Source: Bifidobacterium apri
GTDB lineage: Bacteria; Actinomycetota; Actinomycetes; Actinomycetales; Bifidobacteriaceae
Assembly (NCBI RefSeq): GCF_009299485.1
Contig: NZ_WBSO01000003.1
Location: forward strand, 124,001-188,000
DNA length: 64,000 nt
Direction: 5' to 3'
Below, one piece after another: positions 35,905 through 45,946 of this stretch. The notes under the pieces are model-generated. The model saw only the letters and a list, made by a program, of their open reading frames with translations. It was not told the origin of the DNA and made no database searches. Made by a program: the position numbers and the translations under genes. Position 1 is the stretch's first letter, and each line of letters opens with the position of its first letter.

Positions 35905-37299
35905 ATGGAGAAGTTCTTCCATCTCAAGGAGAACGGCACCACGGTATCCACCGAGATCACCGCCGGTTTGACCACCTTCTTCGCGATGTCGTATATCATC
36001 GTCGTCAACCCGCAGATTTTGAGCCAGACGGGTATGCCGTGGGGCGGCGTGTTCCTTGCCACGATTATCGCGGCGATTATCGGCACGCTGGTCATGGGCC
36101 TGTTCGCCAATGTCCCGTACGCGCAGGCTGCAGGCATGGGGCTCAACGCGTTCTTCACGTATACGGTGTGCTTCGGTCTGAAGTTCACTTGGCAGGAGAC
36201 CTTGTGCATGGTGTTCCTGTGCGGCTTGATCAACATCATCATCACGGTCACCAAGATTCGTAAGATGATCATCCAGGCGATTCCTGAGGTCCTTCAGCAT
36301 GCGATCGGCGGCGGCATCGGCTTGTTCGTCGCGTATGTGGGCATGCTCAATGTCGGATTCATCACGTTCACTCCGAAGGACACGAAGGCCGCCGGCAAGG
36401 GGCTTGCCACTGCTGCTACTCCGGGCCTTGCGACGCTGAACAACCCGACGCTGTGGCTGTTCCTGATTGGTTTGCTGCTGGCTATTGTGTTCACGGTGAC
36501 GAAGGTGAAGGCCGGTTTGCTGCTGACGATTATCATCACTACGATTATCGGCATTCCGATGGGCCTGACGACGATGTCGAATTCTGTGTCGATCGGTGAG
36601 ACCTTCTCCCAGCTGCCGACCACGTTCGGCGCGATTTTCAGTGCGAAGGGCTTCCCCGCCCTGTTCTCTGACCCGGCGCGTATTCCGCTGGTGTTGGTGA
36701 CGATTTTCGCGTTCTCGATGTCTGATACCTTCGACACGCTTGGCACGTTCATCGGTACTGGTCGTCGTAGCGGCATTTTCTCCGCTGAAGATGAGAAGGC
36801 TTTGGAGAACGGCTCCGGGTTCAGCTCGAAGATGGATCGCGCGTTGTTCGCTGATTCGATCGCCACGTCGATCGGTGCGATTTTCGGCACGTCGAACACG
36901 ACGACGTATGTGGAATCCGCGGCGGGTATTGGTGCCGGCGGTCGTACGGGTTTGACTTCCGTTGTGGTGGCGATCTGCTTCGCGTTGTCCGCGTTCCTGT
37001 CTCCGGTGATTTCCGCTGTCCCGTCCGCTGCGACGGCTGGCGTGCTGGTGATTGTCGGCTGCATGATGGCGGCAAGCCTGAAGGAAATCGCGTGGGATAA
37101 TATTGAGGATGCGATTCCGGCGCTGTTTGCCGCCGTGTTCATGGCGTTCTCCTATTCGATTTCGTATGGTATCGCCGGCGGTTTCATCACGTACTGCATC
37201 GTGAAGACCTGCAAGGGTAAGGCCAAGGAGGTTCATCCGGTGATTTGGGTGGTCTCTGCGCTGTTCATCCTTGATTTCGTCTGCATGGCGGTGCTGTGA
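35905..37299 (+). CDS. NCS2-type guanine/hypoxanthine permease (AzgA/PbuG-like)
   Basis: The 464-aa membrane protein has 12-14 hydrophobic segments. Family signatures are STEITAGLTTFFAMSYI at the N-terminus, QAAGMGLNAFFTYTV, AIGGGIGLFVAYVGM, FSMSDTFDTLGTFIG and GTSNTTTYVESAAGIGAGGRTGL (transport core). This is the AzgA/PbuG branch, which imports adenine, guanine or hypoxanthine by proton symport. The start is ATG 35905, chosen for AAGGAGAGAG upstream and because family N-termini begin here. Confidence 0.94.
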   Translation: MEKFFHLKENGTTVSTEITAGLTTFFAMSYIIVVNPQILSQTGMPWGGVFLATIIAAIIGTLVMGLFANVPYAQAAGMGLNAFFTYTVCFGLKFTWQETLCMVFLCGLINIIITVTKIRKMIIQAIPEVLQHAIGGGIGLFVAYVGMLNVGFITFTPKDTKAAGKGLATAATPGLATLNNPTLWLFLIGLLLAIVFTVTKVKAGLLLTIIITTIIGIPMGLTTMSNSVSIGETFSQLPTTFGAIFSAKGFPALFSDPARIPLVLVTIFAFSMSDTFDTLGTFIGTGRRSGIFSAEDEKALENGSGFSSKMDRALFADSIATSIGAIFGTSNTTTYVESAAGIGAGGRTGLTSVVVAICFALSAFLSPVISAVPSAATAGVLVIVGCMMAASLKEIAWDNIEDAIPALFAAVFMAFSYSISYGIAGGFITYCIVKTCKGKAKEVHPVIWVVSALFILDFVCMAVL

Positions 37300-37348
37300 G
37301 TTCCCGGTGAACGGATTGTTGTCCGTTCGCTTGGTGTGAATGTGTAGC

Positions 37349-37381
37349 TAGCGGGGTCGTCGTTTCTGCGGCGGCCCCGCT
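37349..37381 (+). terminator. Hairpin after purine permease
   Basis: AGCGGGG pairs with CCCCGCT, extended by an imperfect CG-rich inner stem around GTTTCT. No T run follows, so termination is only probable. Confidence 0.5.
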
Positions 37382-37647
37382 GTCGTATGGTGACGGGGAT
37401 TGCCGGACGGGCGTGCCCATGCGTGAGGGGGAGGATGCCCCACGTTCATGTTCGGCACACTCGCTGAAGGCATGCCGTTGCATGGGGGGATGATGAGGGG
37501 GCTGGCAGATCGCGATATGGGGTGCGCTGTCGGCGAAATGGATGATTACGTTCGCAATCGTTGACTGTGCGCAATAACACGCCGATGCGTTGCACGATTC
37601 CGACCGCATACACAGAGATTCACCGTTGAAGCTTAGAATTCCGCGTT

Positions 37648-37675
37648 TTGCGCTTCCGGCCGTTTCTGCTACATT
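37648..37675 (+). promoter_or_regulatory. Candidate promoter of the pilus locus
   Basis: TTGCGC (37648-37653) and TACATT (37670-37675) are separated by 16 bp. The leader would be about 120 nt. The rest of 37300-37803 has no recognisable gene; it includes several poly-G words but no ORF with a ribosome site. Confidence 0.45.
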
Positions 37676-37803
37676 GAAGAGTAACGATTGCAGTAAGCGG
37701 ATGTGGGCGACGGTGGTGAAGCACGTCATCATTCGCTGAGCGCAGAATGTTTGATGGTTGGCCAGTGTTGGCAACCGTCATAACGAGGGGAAAGGAAACG
37801 TTG

Positions 37804-40800
37804 ATGACGAATCGCAAGCGTTTGACCCCCTCACGCCGTATGCATTCATCCCGGAAACGGTCTGTTGCGTGGTTCCGGTGCGGGGGGGGGGCAACCCCCA
37901 GCCATAATCTGAGCCGTGTTATTTCGAAGGCCCATGCCCATGTCGTGGTGCCGTTCATCACAGTGAGCGTGGTCGCAGCGATTGTTGCGACATATCTGGT
38001 GGCTTTCTCTCCGGCTGGAGCTGCGGGCGCATCCGACGGCTTCGATTCGGCAATCACCGCCGCGGGTTCGATTCACACGTCCGTGCCGCTGAAGATGGGC
38101 GATAACGTTGATGGCGAAAGCAACCCTGATACGGGTGTCGCCACGTATGTGGGCGGCAATATGTACGTTGGCGAGAAAATCGGCTCGGATTCGGCCACGG
38201 TGCAATCAAACCTCAACGGTGCAAACGGCATTACCGGATCGTATGCCGCTGAAGCTGAAGGCTTGACGCTGGTCAATGGGCGTCTGGCGATGCGCCAGTT
38301 GAAGAACAGCTGGGGCGGCCTTGGTTTCCGTTTCGGTGTGGTGGGCTTCGGTTCGCAGTATCGCCCCAAGGAAACGTATACCGACAGCAGCGGTACCCAT
38401 CACGCCAGTGTCCTAGCGGTCAGGGGAAGCGACCAATCCGGTGTCACGACGCTGATGAACTCGCCTTCCGTCGATATCGCCGCGTGGCCGGTGACCAGCA
38501 CCGGCAGCACCGTCAACTATGGTGGTGGCTGGATCGGCTCCTCGTATGGTGCGACGCGCGATTTCTCCTATACGGCGACCGTCTCCGGGTCTTCGTCCAT
38601 CGCGAACGAATGGGGGCACGGCACCGATTCGTCCTATGCATCTCTTGCGAGTGTGAGCAGCACCGACGGTAAACGCAAGGCAGGCTCCTGGAGCACGTTC
38701 GCCGATGCGTCATCGTTCACGGTCAACGGCACGGACTATTCCGGCTATCTGTCACAGGTGCAGTCTGATTCCAAAAAGCTTGTCGCCTTGCGCGCCAACG
38801 GGACCTATGAGGTGGGTGTGGCGCCATCGGAGGACTTCACCCGCTACAAGTACGATTATTTCAAGCGCGAAATCTACAACACACAATCGGTCGATAGCTA
38901 TAAATTCGTGTTCTCGTCGAGCAGCGTCACAGAGAAACTGATCACGTTGACGGGCGACGGCACGTCCAGCTTCCAGGTATTCGATCTGCCTGTGTCCGCG
39001 CTCGATTCCACCGGCTACACCGGCATTGATTTCTGGTTGTGCAACATTCCGGACACCGCTTCGGTGATCATCAACGTCGTGAACGATGATGACGGCACGG
39101 CCTCGAATACGGTGGCGTTCAACAATGGCTGGCGCCTGTGGTGGGGTGGAACGAAGGATTCCAAGATCACAGACAGCGATGTCAACGAAATCGCCGGATG
39201 GTATGCGCGTGGCGCGAAGACCGACGGTGTGGGGGTATCCTCCACGTCCGAGGACGAGACCGAGGTCTTTGCTACCAGGGTGCAGCAACTGTTGTGGAAC
39301 TTCCCGTATACGTCGCAGTTGACCATCAAAGGCGGCCAAGGTTCCGGCATGCAAACCGTCAAAAGCGGATCGACCGGTTCCGAGGGAACCGCCAAGGCCA
39401 TGCGCACCACTGACGACCCGGCGGCGAGCTGGATGGGCAGCATCTACGTGCCCAAGGGCAGTTTCCAGTCGCATGTTTCCACGAACGGCCGCGTCTATGT
39501 CGGCGGTGATTTCGAGATGGATAACCCGGCTACGGCAGTCGTATCGTACAGTGACGGTACCCCGTTTACGAATTTCGAGAACGGCAGCAGCACTTCGGTG
39601 ATTGATATGGACCAGGAGCGGCATAACCTGCCATGGTTCACGTCTGATGCCGCTTCTATTACCTTTGCCAAGGTCGACGATTCCGACGCCACGCTGAAGC
39701 CGGGCTCAACGTGGGCGGTCTACGGTTCGATCAGTGACGCCGAGAATCGCAAGCATTCGCTCGTCACCGTCGTTGACAACGGGAGGAACGATACGAATGC
39801 GGCCGCCGGTGTCATCACGGTCCAGGGGCTGACGGCGAACGCCAACTATTACATCCGTGAGGTGGCCGCTCCCAGCGGATACCAGCTCAATACGAATATC
39901 TACACGGCGCAGACCAAGAGTTCAGGGTATTCCGGCGAGAACCATCTGACAGGACGGGTGTATACGGCATCAGGAACGCAGATCGGCACTTCGGACACCA
40001 CCGACAACCGGCTGCATTCGATGACCGATTCGAATTCCGGTTCTGACTCCAGCTATTACGCGATCGGCGATGTGAAAAGCGGCGCGAGCGTCACGTGGCG
40101 CAAGGAAGACGAGTCCGGGCAGCCTTTGGCGGGATCGCAGTGGAAGCTTTCCTACACGCCATCGTCCGGTGGCACGGTTGACTATACGGTAACGGACAAC
40201 ACCATCGCACCGACCGGTGTCACTCTCGCCTTGGACGGCAATGATGTGACTTCAGGCTCGGCAAAGGTTCAGGAATATCGCAATATCGTTCTCGCTGCGA
40301 CAGTTACGCCTGATGGGGCCAACCAGCAGGTGACATGGAGCAGCAGTGACAGCGGTGTCGCCGTGGTGTCGGGCGGTGTGGTCACCGGTGTCGCCGTTGG
40401 TCAGACTGTCATCAAGGCATGCACGATATCGGATGCCACGGTGTGCGGTAGTGTCACGGTCACAGTCGAGTCCGCCGACGCCACATCGCTGATGGTCACG
40501 CGCGGCGGCAAAACGGTCGCCACGGCGTCCGGATCCCTCGACAGCACCGTCGAAACGGATGCGACGATCACCATGTTCAACGGCACTACTGTGGATTTGG
40601 ATGCTAACGCTACACCAAGTACAGTCCAGCCAGTGTGGTCTTCGAATGATACGAATGTCGCCACGGTATCGGATACAGGACTGATCACCGCTGTAGCGAA
40701 CGGTACGACCATGGTGATCGTCCAAGCCGGAAACAAGTCGATTCGATTCCGCGTCACTGTCCAAGATACGGACGAGACGAAGACCGTCGTCTACTTCCAC

Positions 40801-42411
40801 CACACCGAAAACGGCTGGACCGGCGACGTTTACCTCAAATACGAGGCCAATGACGGCACGTGGCCGACGGTAGGCAACTACACCCCCATGAAATCGACCA
40901 GCTGCAACAATGACTATGTGGCTGCGGTCATCGACCGCGCACAGTCAGGCAAGGGATTCCTCTTCACAACCAGCAACACCACTGATAAGGGTGACTGGTA
41001 CCAACCAAGCAAGAACACGAATTTCGTCTTCACCGGTGGCACGGCGATTACGGTGTCCGGCGGTAAAGCCACCGATGGGGCGCCATCCGGATGTCCTGTG
41101 GCGGCGGATAAGACGCTTGCAGGCTCAAGCGCCACCATCACCGTGGGAACGACCACCACGACATCCGAGACCACCGCGGTGTCCGGCTCAACGCCCGCAT
41201 CGGGATCCTCGTCGGATACCGGGTCGTCCTCGGGTTCGGGAACACAGGGCGCGGCAAGCACAACTGCTACGCTTGCCGATACGAATCCGGCGGTCGGTGT
41301 CTTCACGCTGACCGATCTGGCCGACGGCACCTACCAGCTCACGGAAAACGTTGCTCCGGAAGGATACGCGAAAAGTACCACCGCTTACAGCTTCACTGTG
41401 ACCAATGGTGTGCTGAAGTGGACTTCAGGCAGTCCGGGCGCCGATGGGTCCTTGACCGTCGTCAACACCCCGACACAAGTGGAATGGCGAAAAGTCGACG
41501 GCGATACCATGCAGGCGGGAGGAACGCTTGCAACGTTGCCAGGGTCTCAATGGAAGATCACAGCGTTGGATTCCCAAGGCGGTGAGACGGATAGCTCATA
41601 CTGCATCGCCGACAACAACCAGACCATCGACACGACCCGGTGCACCGGAAACGCGGAGACATACACCGATAGCGATGCGGCCGAAGGGGTCATCAGCGTG
41701 AAAGGACTTCCCGCCGGCACCTACAAGTTGGTGGAGACCGTGGCACCGGTGTTGCATGAGCTGCCGGACGCGGCAGACACGTGGTACACCTTCACGATTT
41801 CTGCGGACGGCGTGACTTCGGACATCACGGACGTCAAAGGCGACACCACGATGTTGACCGATGCATCCGGGACATCCATGAACACCATTGGTGACACCAG
41901 AACGACCGGTTCCGCCACGTGGAAGAAAACCGATATCGCCGGCATTGCGCTTGGCGGGTCGACTTGGAAGGTCACGTTCTGCCCGGACAGCTCGCCGAAC
42001 AGCTGTGACGAGCCCGTCACCATCACGGACTGGGCACCGACTGACGGGTCCACCACACACACCGAGTGCTCCGCCACGTGGGCCTGCGACACGAATCCGG
42101 CGGCGGGAGGCTTCAAACTCGCCAACCTGCCGTGGGGTACATACACCCTGGTCGAGCAGAAGGCGCCCAACGGGTATGTTGCGGATACGACGCCACACAC
42201 ATTCATCATTGTGCGGTCCACAGCGACCAATCCAATCGATGCGAACCAGCTCGCCCACGACGTCGGGTCCATCGAAAATGAGATTTCCATCACATCACTG
42301 CCAATGACGGGAGGTGAGTGGACTCCACGGAATGTGGCATTGATCGGAATATCGGCGCTCGTGCTCGCAGCGGTGTCGTACGGCATCGCAAAGCGGCGCA
42401 GGCGCGAATAA
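37804..42411 (+). CDS. Large LPXTG pilus adhesin with poly-G switch tract
   Basis: The 1535-aa cell-wall protein starts at ATG 37804 (GGGGAAAGG upstream). A basic N-terminus containing G10 (37882-37891, coding Gly-Gly-Gly-Ala) leads to a signal helix at about residues 45-70. Residues 80-600 resemble a choice-of-anchor-A domain (LLWNFPYTSQL, MGSIYVPKGSFQSHVSTNGR). SpaA/Cna-B domains follow: one at about 615-700, one split at about 760-800 and 1160-1225, and two at 1225-1370 and 1372-1490. Between the halves lie two BIG2-like domains (800-985) and a starch-binding-like module (VVYFHHTENGWTGDVYLKYE, 990-1100). It ends with LPMTG, a helix and KRRRRE, for sortase anchoring. It is probably the pilus tip subunit. 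The frame here is ON. Confidence 0.92.
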   Translation: MTNRKRLTPSRRMHSSRKRSVAWFRCGGGATPSHNLSRVISKAHAHVVVPFITVSVVAAIVATYLVAFSPAGAAGASDGFDSAITAAGSIHTSVPLKMGDNVDGESNPDTGVATYVGGNMYVGEKIGSDSATVQSNLNGANGITGSYAAEAEGLTLVNGRLAMRQLKNSWGGLGFRFGVVGFGSQYRPKETYTDSSGTHHASVLAVRGSDQSGVTTLMNSPSVDIAAWPVTSTGSTVNYGGGWIGSSYGATRDFSYTATVSGSSSIANEWGHGTDSSYASLASVSSTDGKRKAGSWSTFADASSFTVNGTDYSGYLSQVQSDSKKLVALRANGTYEVGVAPSEDFTRYKYDYFKREIYNTQSVDSYKFVFSSSSVTEKLITLTGDGTSSFQVFDLPVSALDSTGYTGIDFWLCNIPDTASVIINVVNDDDGTASNTVAFNNGWRLWWGGTKDSKITDSDVNEIAGWYARGAKTDGVGVSSTSEDETEVFATRVQQLLWNFPYTSQLTIKGGQGSGMQTVKSGSTGSEGTAKAMRTTDDPAASWMGSIYVPKGSFQSHVSTNGRVYVGGDFEMDNPATAVVSYSDGTPFTNFENGSSTSVIDMDQERHNLPWFTSDAASITFAKVDDSDATLKPGSTWAVYGSISDAENRKHSLVTVVDNGRNDTNAAAGVITVQGLTANANYYIREVAAPSGYQLNTNIYTAQTKSSGYSGENHLTGRVYTASGTQIGTSDTTDNRLHSMTDSNSGSDSSYYAIGDVKSGASVTWRKEDESGQPLAGSQWKLSYTPSSGGTVDYTVTDNTIAPTGVTLALDGNDVTSGSAKVQEYRNIVLAATVTPDGANQQVTWSSSDSGVAVVSGGVVTGVAVGQTVIKACTISDATVCGSVTVTVESADATSLMVTRGGKTVATASGSLDSTVETDATITMFNGTTVDLDANATPSTVQPVWSSNDTNVATVSDTGLITAVANGTTMVIVQAGNKSIRFRVTVQDTDETKTVVYFHHTENGWTGDVYLKYEANDGTWPTVGNYTPMKSTSCNNDYVAAVIDRAQSGKGFLFTTSNTTDKGDWYQPSKNTNFVFTGGTAITVSGGKATDGAPSGCPVAADKTLAGSSATITVGTTTTTSETTAVSGSTPASGSSSDTGSSSGSGTQGAASTTATLADTNPAVGVFTLTDLADGTYQLTENVAPEGYAKSTTAYSFTVTNGVLKWTSGSPGADGSLTVVNTPTQVEWRKVDGDTMQAGGTLATLPGSQWKITALDSQGGETDSSYCIADNNQTIDTTRCTGNAETYTDSDAAEGVISVKGLPAGTYKLVETVAPVLHELPDAADTWYTFTISADGVTSDITDVKGDTTMLTDASGTSMNTIGDTRTTGSATWKKTDIAGIALGGSTWKVTFCPDSSPNSCDEPVTITDWAPTDGSTTHTECSATWACDTNPAAGGFKLANLPWGTYTLVEQKAPNGYVADTTPHTFIIVRSTATNPIDANQLAHDVGSIENEISITSLPMTGGEWTPRNVALIGISALVLAAVSYGIAKRRRRE

Positions 42412-42433
42412 TGGCGGTTTTACGCTATCGATT

Positions 42434-42466
42434 CCGGCAGGCAACGCCCCTTCACGCGCCTGCCGG
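42434..42466. terminator. Hairpin between adhesin and backbone pilin genes
   Basis: CCGGCAGGC and GCCTGCCGG form a perfect 9-bp stem with a 15-base loop. There is no T run; it may attenuate transcription or stabilise the downstream pilin mRNA. Confidence 0.45.
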
Positions 42467-42624
42467 TGGTGGGTGCAGTGCCTTGGCGTGAGCTGAGCCG
42501 TTGCGGACACAATCAGTAGTGGTACCGCTACCATAATTGAATATGTTCTCCAGCTGCGGAGGGTGTGCGGCTGGAAGGGGACGGGCGGCAGCGCCCGTGC
42601 AAACAATCACAAGCAAGGAGAATC

Positions 42625-44508
42625 ATGAAGAGTTCAATACGCAGATTCCTCTCAGGCGTGGCCGCAGCGGCCATCGCGCTGAGCGGATTGGCGCTTGGAG
42701 TAGGTAGCGTCCAGGCGGAGACAATCGAATATCCAGGTACGATCACGGTCACTGCGAGCAACGGCACTGACGGCCATACATTGACTGCATACAAAATCGC
42801 CGCGTATAACAGCGGAGAGTATGACGCGACATCAGACGGCAAGCTGGACACCTCAACGTTCAAGTACATTGTCGACAAAAGTGATGAGATCGCCATCGAT
42901 ACCGCCCTCGACGCCACCAGCATTAAGGCGACCGCATCCGGCACGCTCACCAAAGCAGAAGAAGGGCTCAAGCAGCTGTCCGTGGATTCGTCGCCGGCTA
43001 CATACGGCTACTTGGAGGGTACGGATACCAAAACATCAGACGAGCGCAAATTCGCCGACGAGTTGGCTTCACTGATATCGAGCACGCCCAGCACGTGGAC
43101 ACCGTCTAGCTTGCTAATGACAGCTGATAAAGATACCAAAACGTTCACTGCGACGCTGCCCGAAGGCCTGTATCTGATTCTTGACACATACACGTCAGGT
43201 GAGAATTCAGCGAACAGCACCCAGTCGGTTCCCATGATCGTCGGCACGACTTTCGCCAATACCAAAATCACTGATCCCGGGAACGTCGGCACGGTGACGC
43301 TCAAGGACACGACAGCCCCCATCACCAAGGAGGTCGTGACCAAAAACAGTACGGCTCAGGACAACGATCCGTCCTCCTTCACCACGGACAACGATCCGTC
43401 CTACAACACCACGGACACCGTGTATTTCAAGCTGACCACGAAGATCCCCAACTACGACGGCTATGCTTCTGACCCGACGCTTAAGACGAACACTACGCGT
43501 CAGTTCAGCATTGTCGATACCTTCGAAGCCGGCAAGTTCACCGATCCGCAGGTTGTATCCGTGTATGATGGGGAGAAAGAGTTGACGCTCAACACCGATT
43601 TCGATGTGGACCTCAGCTCCGGCACCGGTTCGACTGCGAACAACGTGGTGACCATCAATTTCCAGAAGCTGGTCAACAAGGCGGATTCGGCCTGGAAGGA
43701 TTGGAACAGCGGCGACACCATCAGCGTGATTATCTCCGGTAAGCTGTCCACTGCAGCGACGACCACCACCAAAGGTTCCACAGCCGGTACCGGTGCTGAT
43801 GTCTTGGGAAACAACAACACCGTGAAACTCGAGTATTCGAACAATCCGGCCGTTACCTCCTCGAAGACCACGGTTCAAGGGCCGATTGTGAACGTGTACA
43901 CCCACCAGTTCACCATCAACAAGATCAAGGCTGACGGTAGCGAATTGTCCGGTGCGACCTTCCAGGTCTCAACTGGTTCCACTACGCTCAAGTTCACGAA
44001 GGATGCCGATGGCGCCTACGTGGTCAATAATGATGATAAGAACGCGACATCTGATTTGGTTACCGACGGCAACGGCAAGATCGTGGTCAAGGGTGTGAAG
44101 GCCAGCGCCGAAGGCGTGACATACACGGTCAAGGAGACCAAGGTGCCAGACGGTGGGTATCTCCAGTCAGTGGCGCCAACCTATGAGGTCACGCTGAAGG
44201 ACAAGTTCGAGAATGACAAGAGCAACCCCGCCAGGGCGTCGGATACCGCCACCCAAGCTGGCGATGACTGGCTGACCGAGCTGCAGTATGACTACACTCA
44301 GGACGACTACAAGCTGGTTACCGCAGGCGCGGACAACACGAACGTGCCGACCGGCGACACGGTGTACGTCAAGAACGTGACGTCCATCACCCAGCTGCCG
44401 AAGACCGGTGCCGCGGGTATTGCGATGTTCACCGTCATCGGCGTGGCGGTGGTCGCGGTTGCCGCACTGTTCGCCGTGCGGGCGCGCAAGGCGGCGCAAC
44501 GCGTCTGA
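42625..44508 (+). CDS. SpaA-type backbone pilin with LPKTG anchor
   Basis: The 627-aa product starts at ATG 42625 (AAGGAG upstream). A signal peptide (residues 1-31, ending SVQA) precedes an N-terminal domain, then a central domain with KEVVTKNS (candidate isopeptide Lys), and a Cna-B domain with FTINKIKADGSELSGATFQV and YTVKETKVPDGGYL (isopeptide Glu). It ends LPKTG, a membrane helix and RARKAAQRV. This length and layout fit the major shaft subunit polymerised by the class C sortase encoded next. A GC hairpin (ACGGGCG/CGCCCGT) lies at 42586-42603 in the leader. Confidence 0.92.
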   Translation: MKSSIRRFLSGVAAAAIALSGLALGVGSVQAETIEYPGTITVTASNGTDGHTLTAYKIAAYNSGEYDATSDGKLDTSTFKYIVDKSDEIAIDTALDATSIKATASGTLTKAEEGLKQLSVDSSPATYGYLEGTDTKTSDERKFADELASLISSTPSTWTPSSLLMTADKDTKTFTATLPEGLYLILDTYTSGENSANSTQSVPMIVGTTFANTKITDPGNVGTVTLKDTTAPITKEVVTKNSTAQDNDPSSFTTDNDPSYNTTDTVYFKLTTKIPNYDGYASDPTLKTNTTRQFSIVDTFEAGKFTDPQVVSVYDGEKELTLNTDFDVDLSSGTGSTANNVVTINFQKLVNKADSAWKDWNSGDTISVIISGKLSTAATTTTKGSTAGTGADVLGNNNTVKLEYSNNPAVTSSKTTVQGPIVNVYTHQFTINKIKADGSELSGATFQVSTGSTTLKFTKDADGAYVVNNDDKNATSDLVTDGNGKIVVKGVKASAEGVTYTVKETKVPDGGYLQSVAPTYEVTLKDKFENDKSNPARASDTATQAGDDWLTELQYDYTQDDYKLVTAGADNTNVPTGDTVYVKNVTSITQLPKTGAAGIAMFTVIGVAVVAVAALFAVRARKAAQRV

Positions 44509-44684
44509 ATGGTAGGCATCACACCGTGCAACGTGTGAGGTCCTGCCATCAGCGCAGGTGATTTGACAGACCCCGTGCCTTGGAACAGTCCAATCGGATG
44601 GTTCCCGGGCGCGGGGTCTATTATGACCGGCAGGCATGCTGTGGCTGACGGTTGCCGTTGTTTGCCGATCAGCGAGGAGGTTCC

Positions 44685-45758
44685 ATGGTCCATCGGCTCA
44701 AGCCCAGGCACACGGGGGATACTGTGCAGCGTGAGCGACCGGAACGGCACTCGCACGCCCATGGGTTTGTCGCCAATGCTTCCACCATGCCTGAGATATT
44801 CGGGCCTGAGGATGCGCAACGAATACGAAAAGCCCGTTCGGCGCAACGCCAGGCGCGGGTGTTCACTGCGCTGGCCATCATTTGCGCGATTGCCGGGTGT
44901 GCCATCATCGGATACCCGTACGCTCTGCAGTTCATCGATCATCAGCGTCAGGCGCAACTTGCGGCCGAAGTCGTCAACCAAGTGGACGGATGGCCGTATC
45001 CGAAAGCCAAGGAAGCCCTTGCGGCCGCACGCGCGTACAACAAGCAGCTTGCCGAAGGCGGGCAGGGAGATATCGGTGAGCGCGTGGATCCTTTTACCTC
45101 GAATGCCGGCCAGTCCACCACGAACGATGACAATGATTCCGCCTCCGCAAGGGATGCCACCTATATGGGGCTGCTCAACGCTTCGAACGATGGGATCATG
45201 GGGTCGATTGTCATTCCGCAAATATCGGTTGACCTGCCGATCTATCACGGCACCAGCGCCAGCGCACTCGCCCAAGGGTCGGGACACCTCTACGGCACGT
45301 CGCTACCTGTAGGCGGCAGCAACACCCATGCCGTACTTACCGGTCATCGCGGCATGGTCAACGCGCTCATGTTCACACGCATCGATGAGCTCAAAGAGGG
45401 CGACGACTTCTACATCAAGGTGATGGGGGAGACGCTCGCCTACCAGATTGATTCCATCACGGTGATTTTGCCGACTGAAGGCAACCGGTATCTGCGGATT
45501 CAACCGGGTGAGGACCGGGTCACCTTGATGACCTGTACGCCGTATGGTGTCAACACGCATCGTCTCCTGGTTTCCGGCCATCGTGTGAGTATGCCGGTGC
45601 CGGCGCCGTATCCGCAGGATGCGCGCGGGGACGCTCGTATGCTTGCTGTCATCATCGGATTCGTGGCACTCGTTGTTACGTTGGCTGGATGGACGGTGCT
45701 GCACCGTCGGTTCCGGTGGATGCTCATGCGTCATGCGGCCGACCGCCATGGCTTCTGA
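44685..45758 (+). CDS. Class C (pilin-polymerising) sortase
   Basis: The 357-aa membrane transpeptidase has an N-terminal helix (about 60-85) and a C-terminal helix (about 320-345), the class C layout. The lid carries DPF (in GERVDPFTSN). Catalytic His is in VLTGHRGM, Cys in LMTCTPYG and Arg in RLLVSGHRV. It joins pilin LPXTG motifs to lysines to build the fibre. The start is ATG 44685, supported by GAGGAGG upstream; a longer frame upstream lacks a site. The upstream gap holds a long-range inverted repeat AGACCCCG/CGGGGTCT. Confidence 0.95.
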   Translation: MVHRLKPRHTGDTVQRERPERHSHAHGFVANASTMPEIFGPEDAQRIRKARSAQRQARVFTALAIICAIAGCAIIGYPYALQFIDHQRQAQLAAEVVNQVDGWPYPKAKEALAAARAYNKQLAEGGQGDIGERVDPFTSNAGQSTTNDDNDSASARDATYMGLLNASNDGIMGSIVIPQISVDLPIYHGTSASALAQGSGHLYGTSLPVGGSNTHAVLTGHRGMVNALMFTRIDELKEGDDFYIKVMGETLAYQIDSITVILPTEGNRYLRIQPGEDRVTLMTCTPYGVNTHRLLVSGHRVSMPVPAPYPQDARGDARMLAVIIGFVALVVTLAGWTVLHRRFRWMLMRHAADRHGF

Positions 45759-45946
45759 TGCGCCACGCCGACGGTGCCCATCGGACGCCGGTTGGGCGCG
45801 GAGGCGGTTCATAGTAGCATTATCCATAACACCGGCCTTTCCTGGTCGATTGGTATGCCAGCAAGTTGCTTTCGGGTGACCCCGGCGGCATACGGTTCGG
45901 ACCATGAGGCGACGCAAGACCTCGGTATCTGTCACAAGGAGATGGC

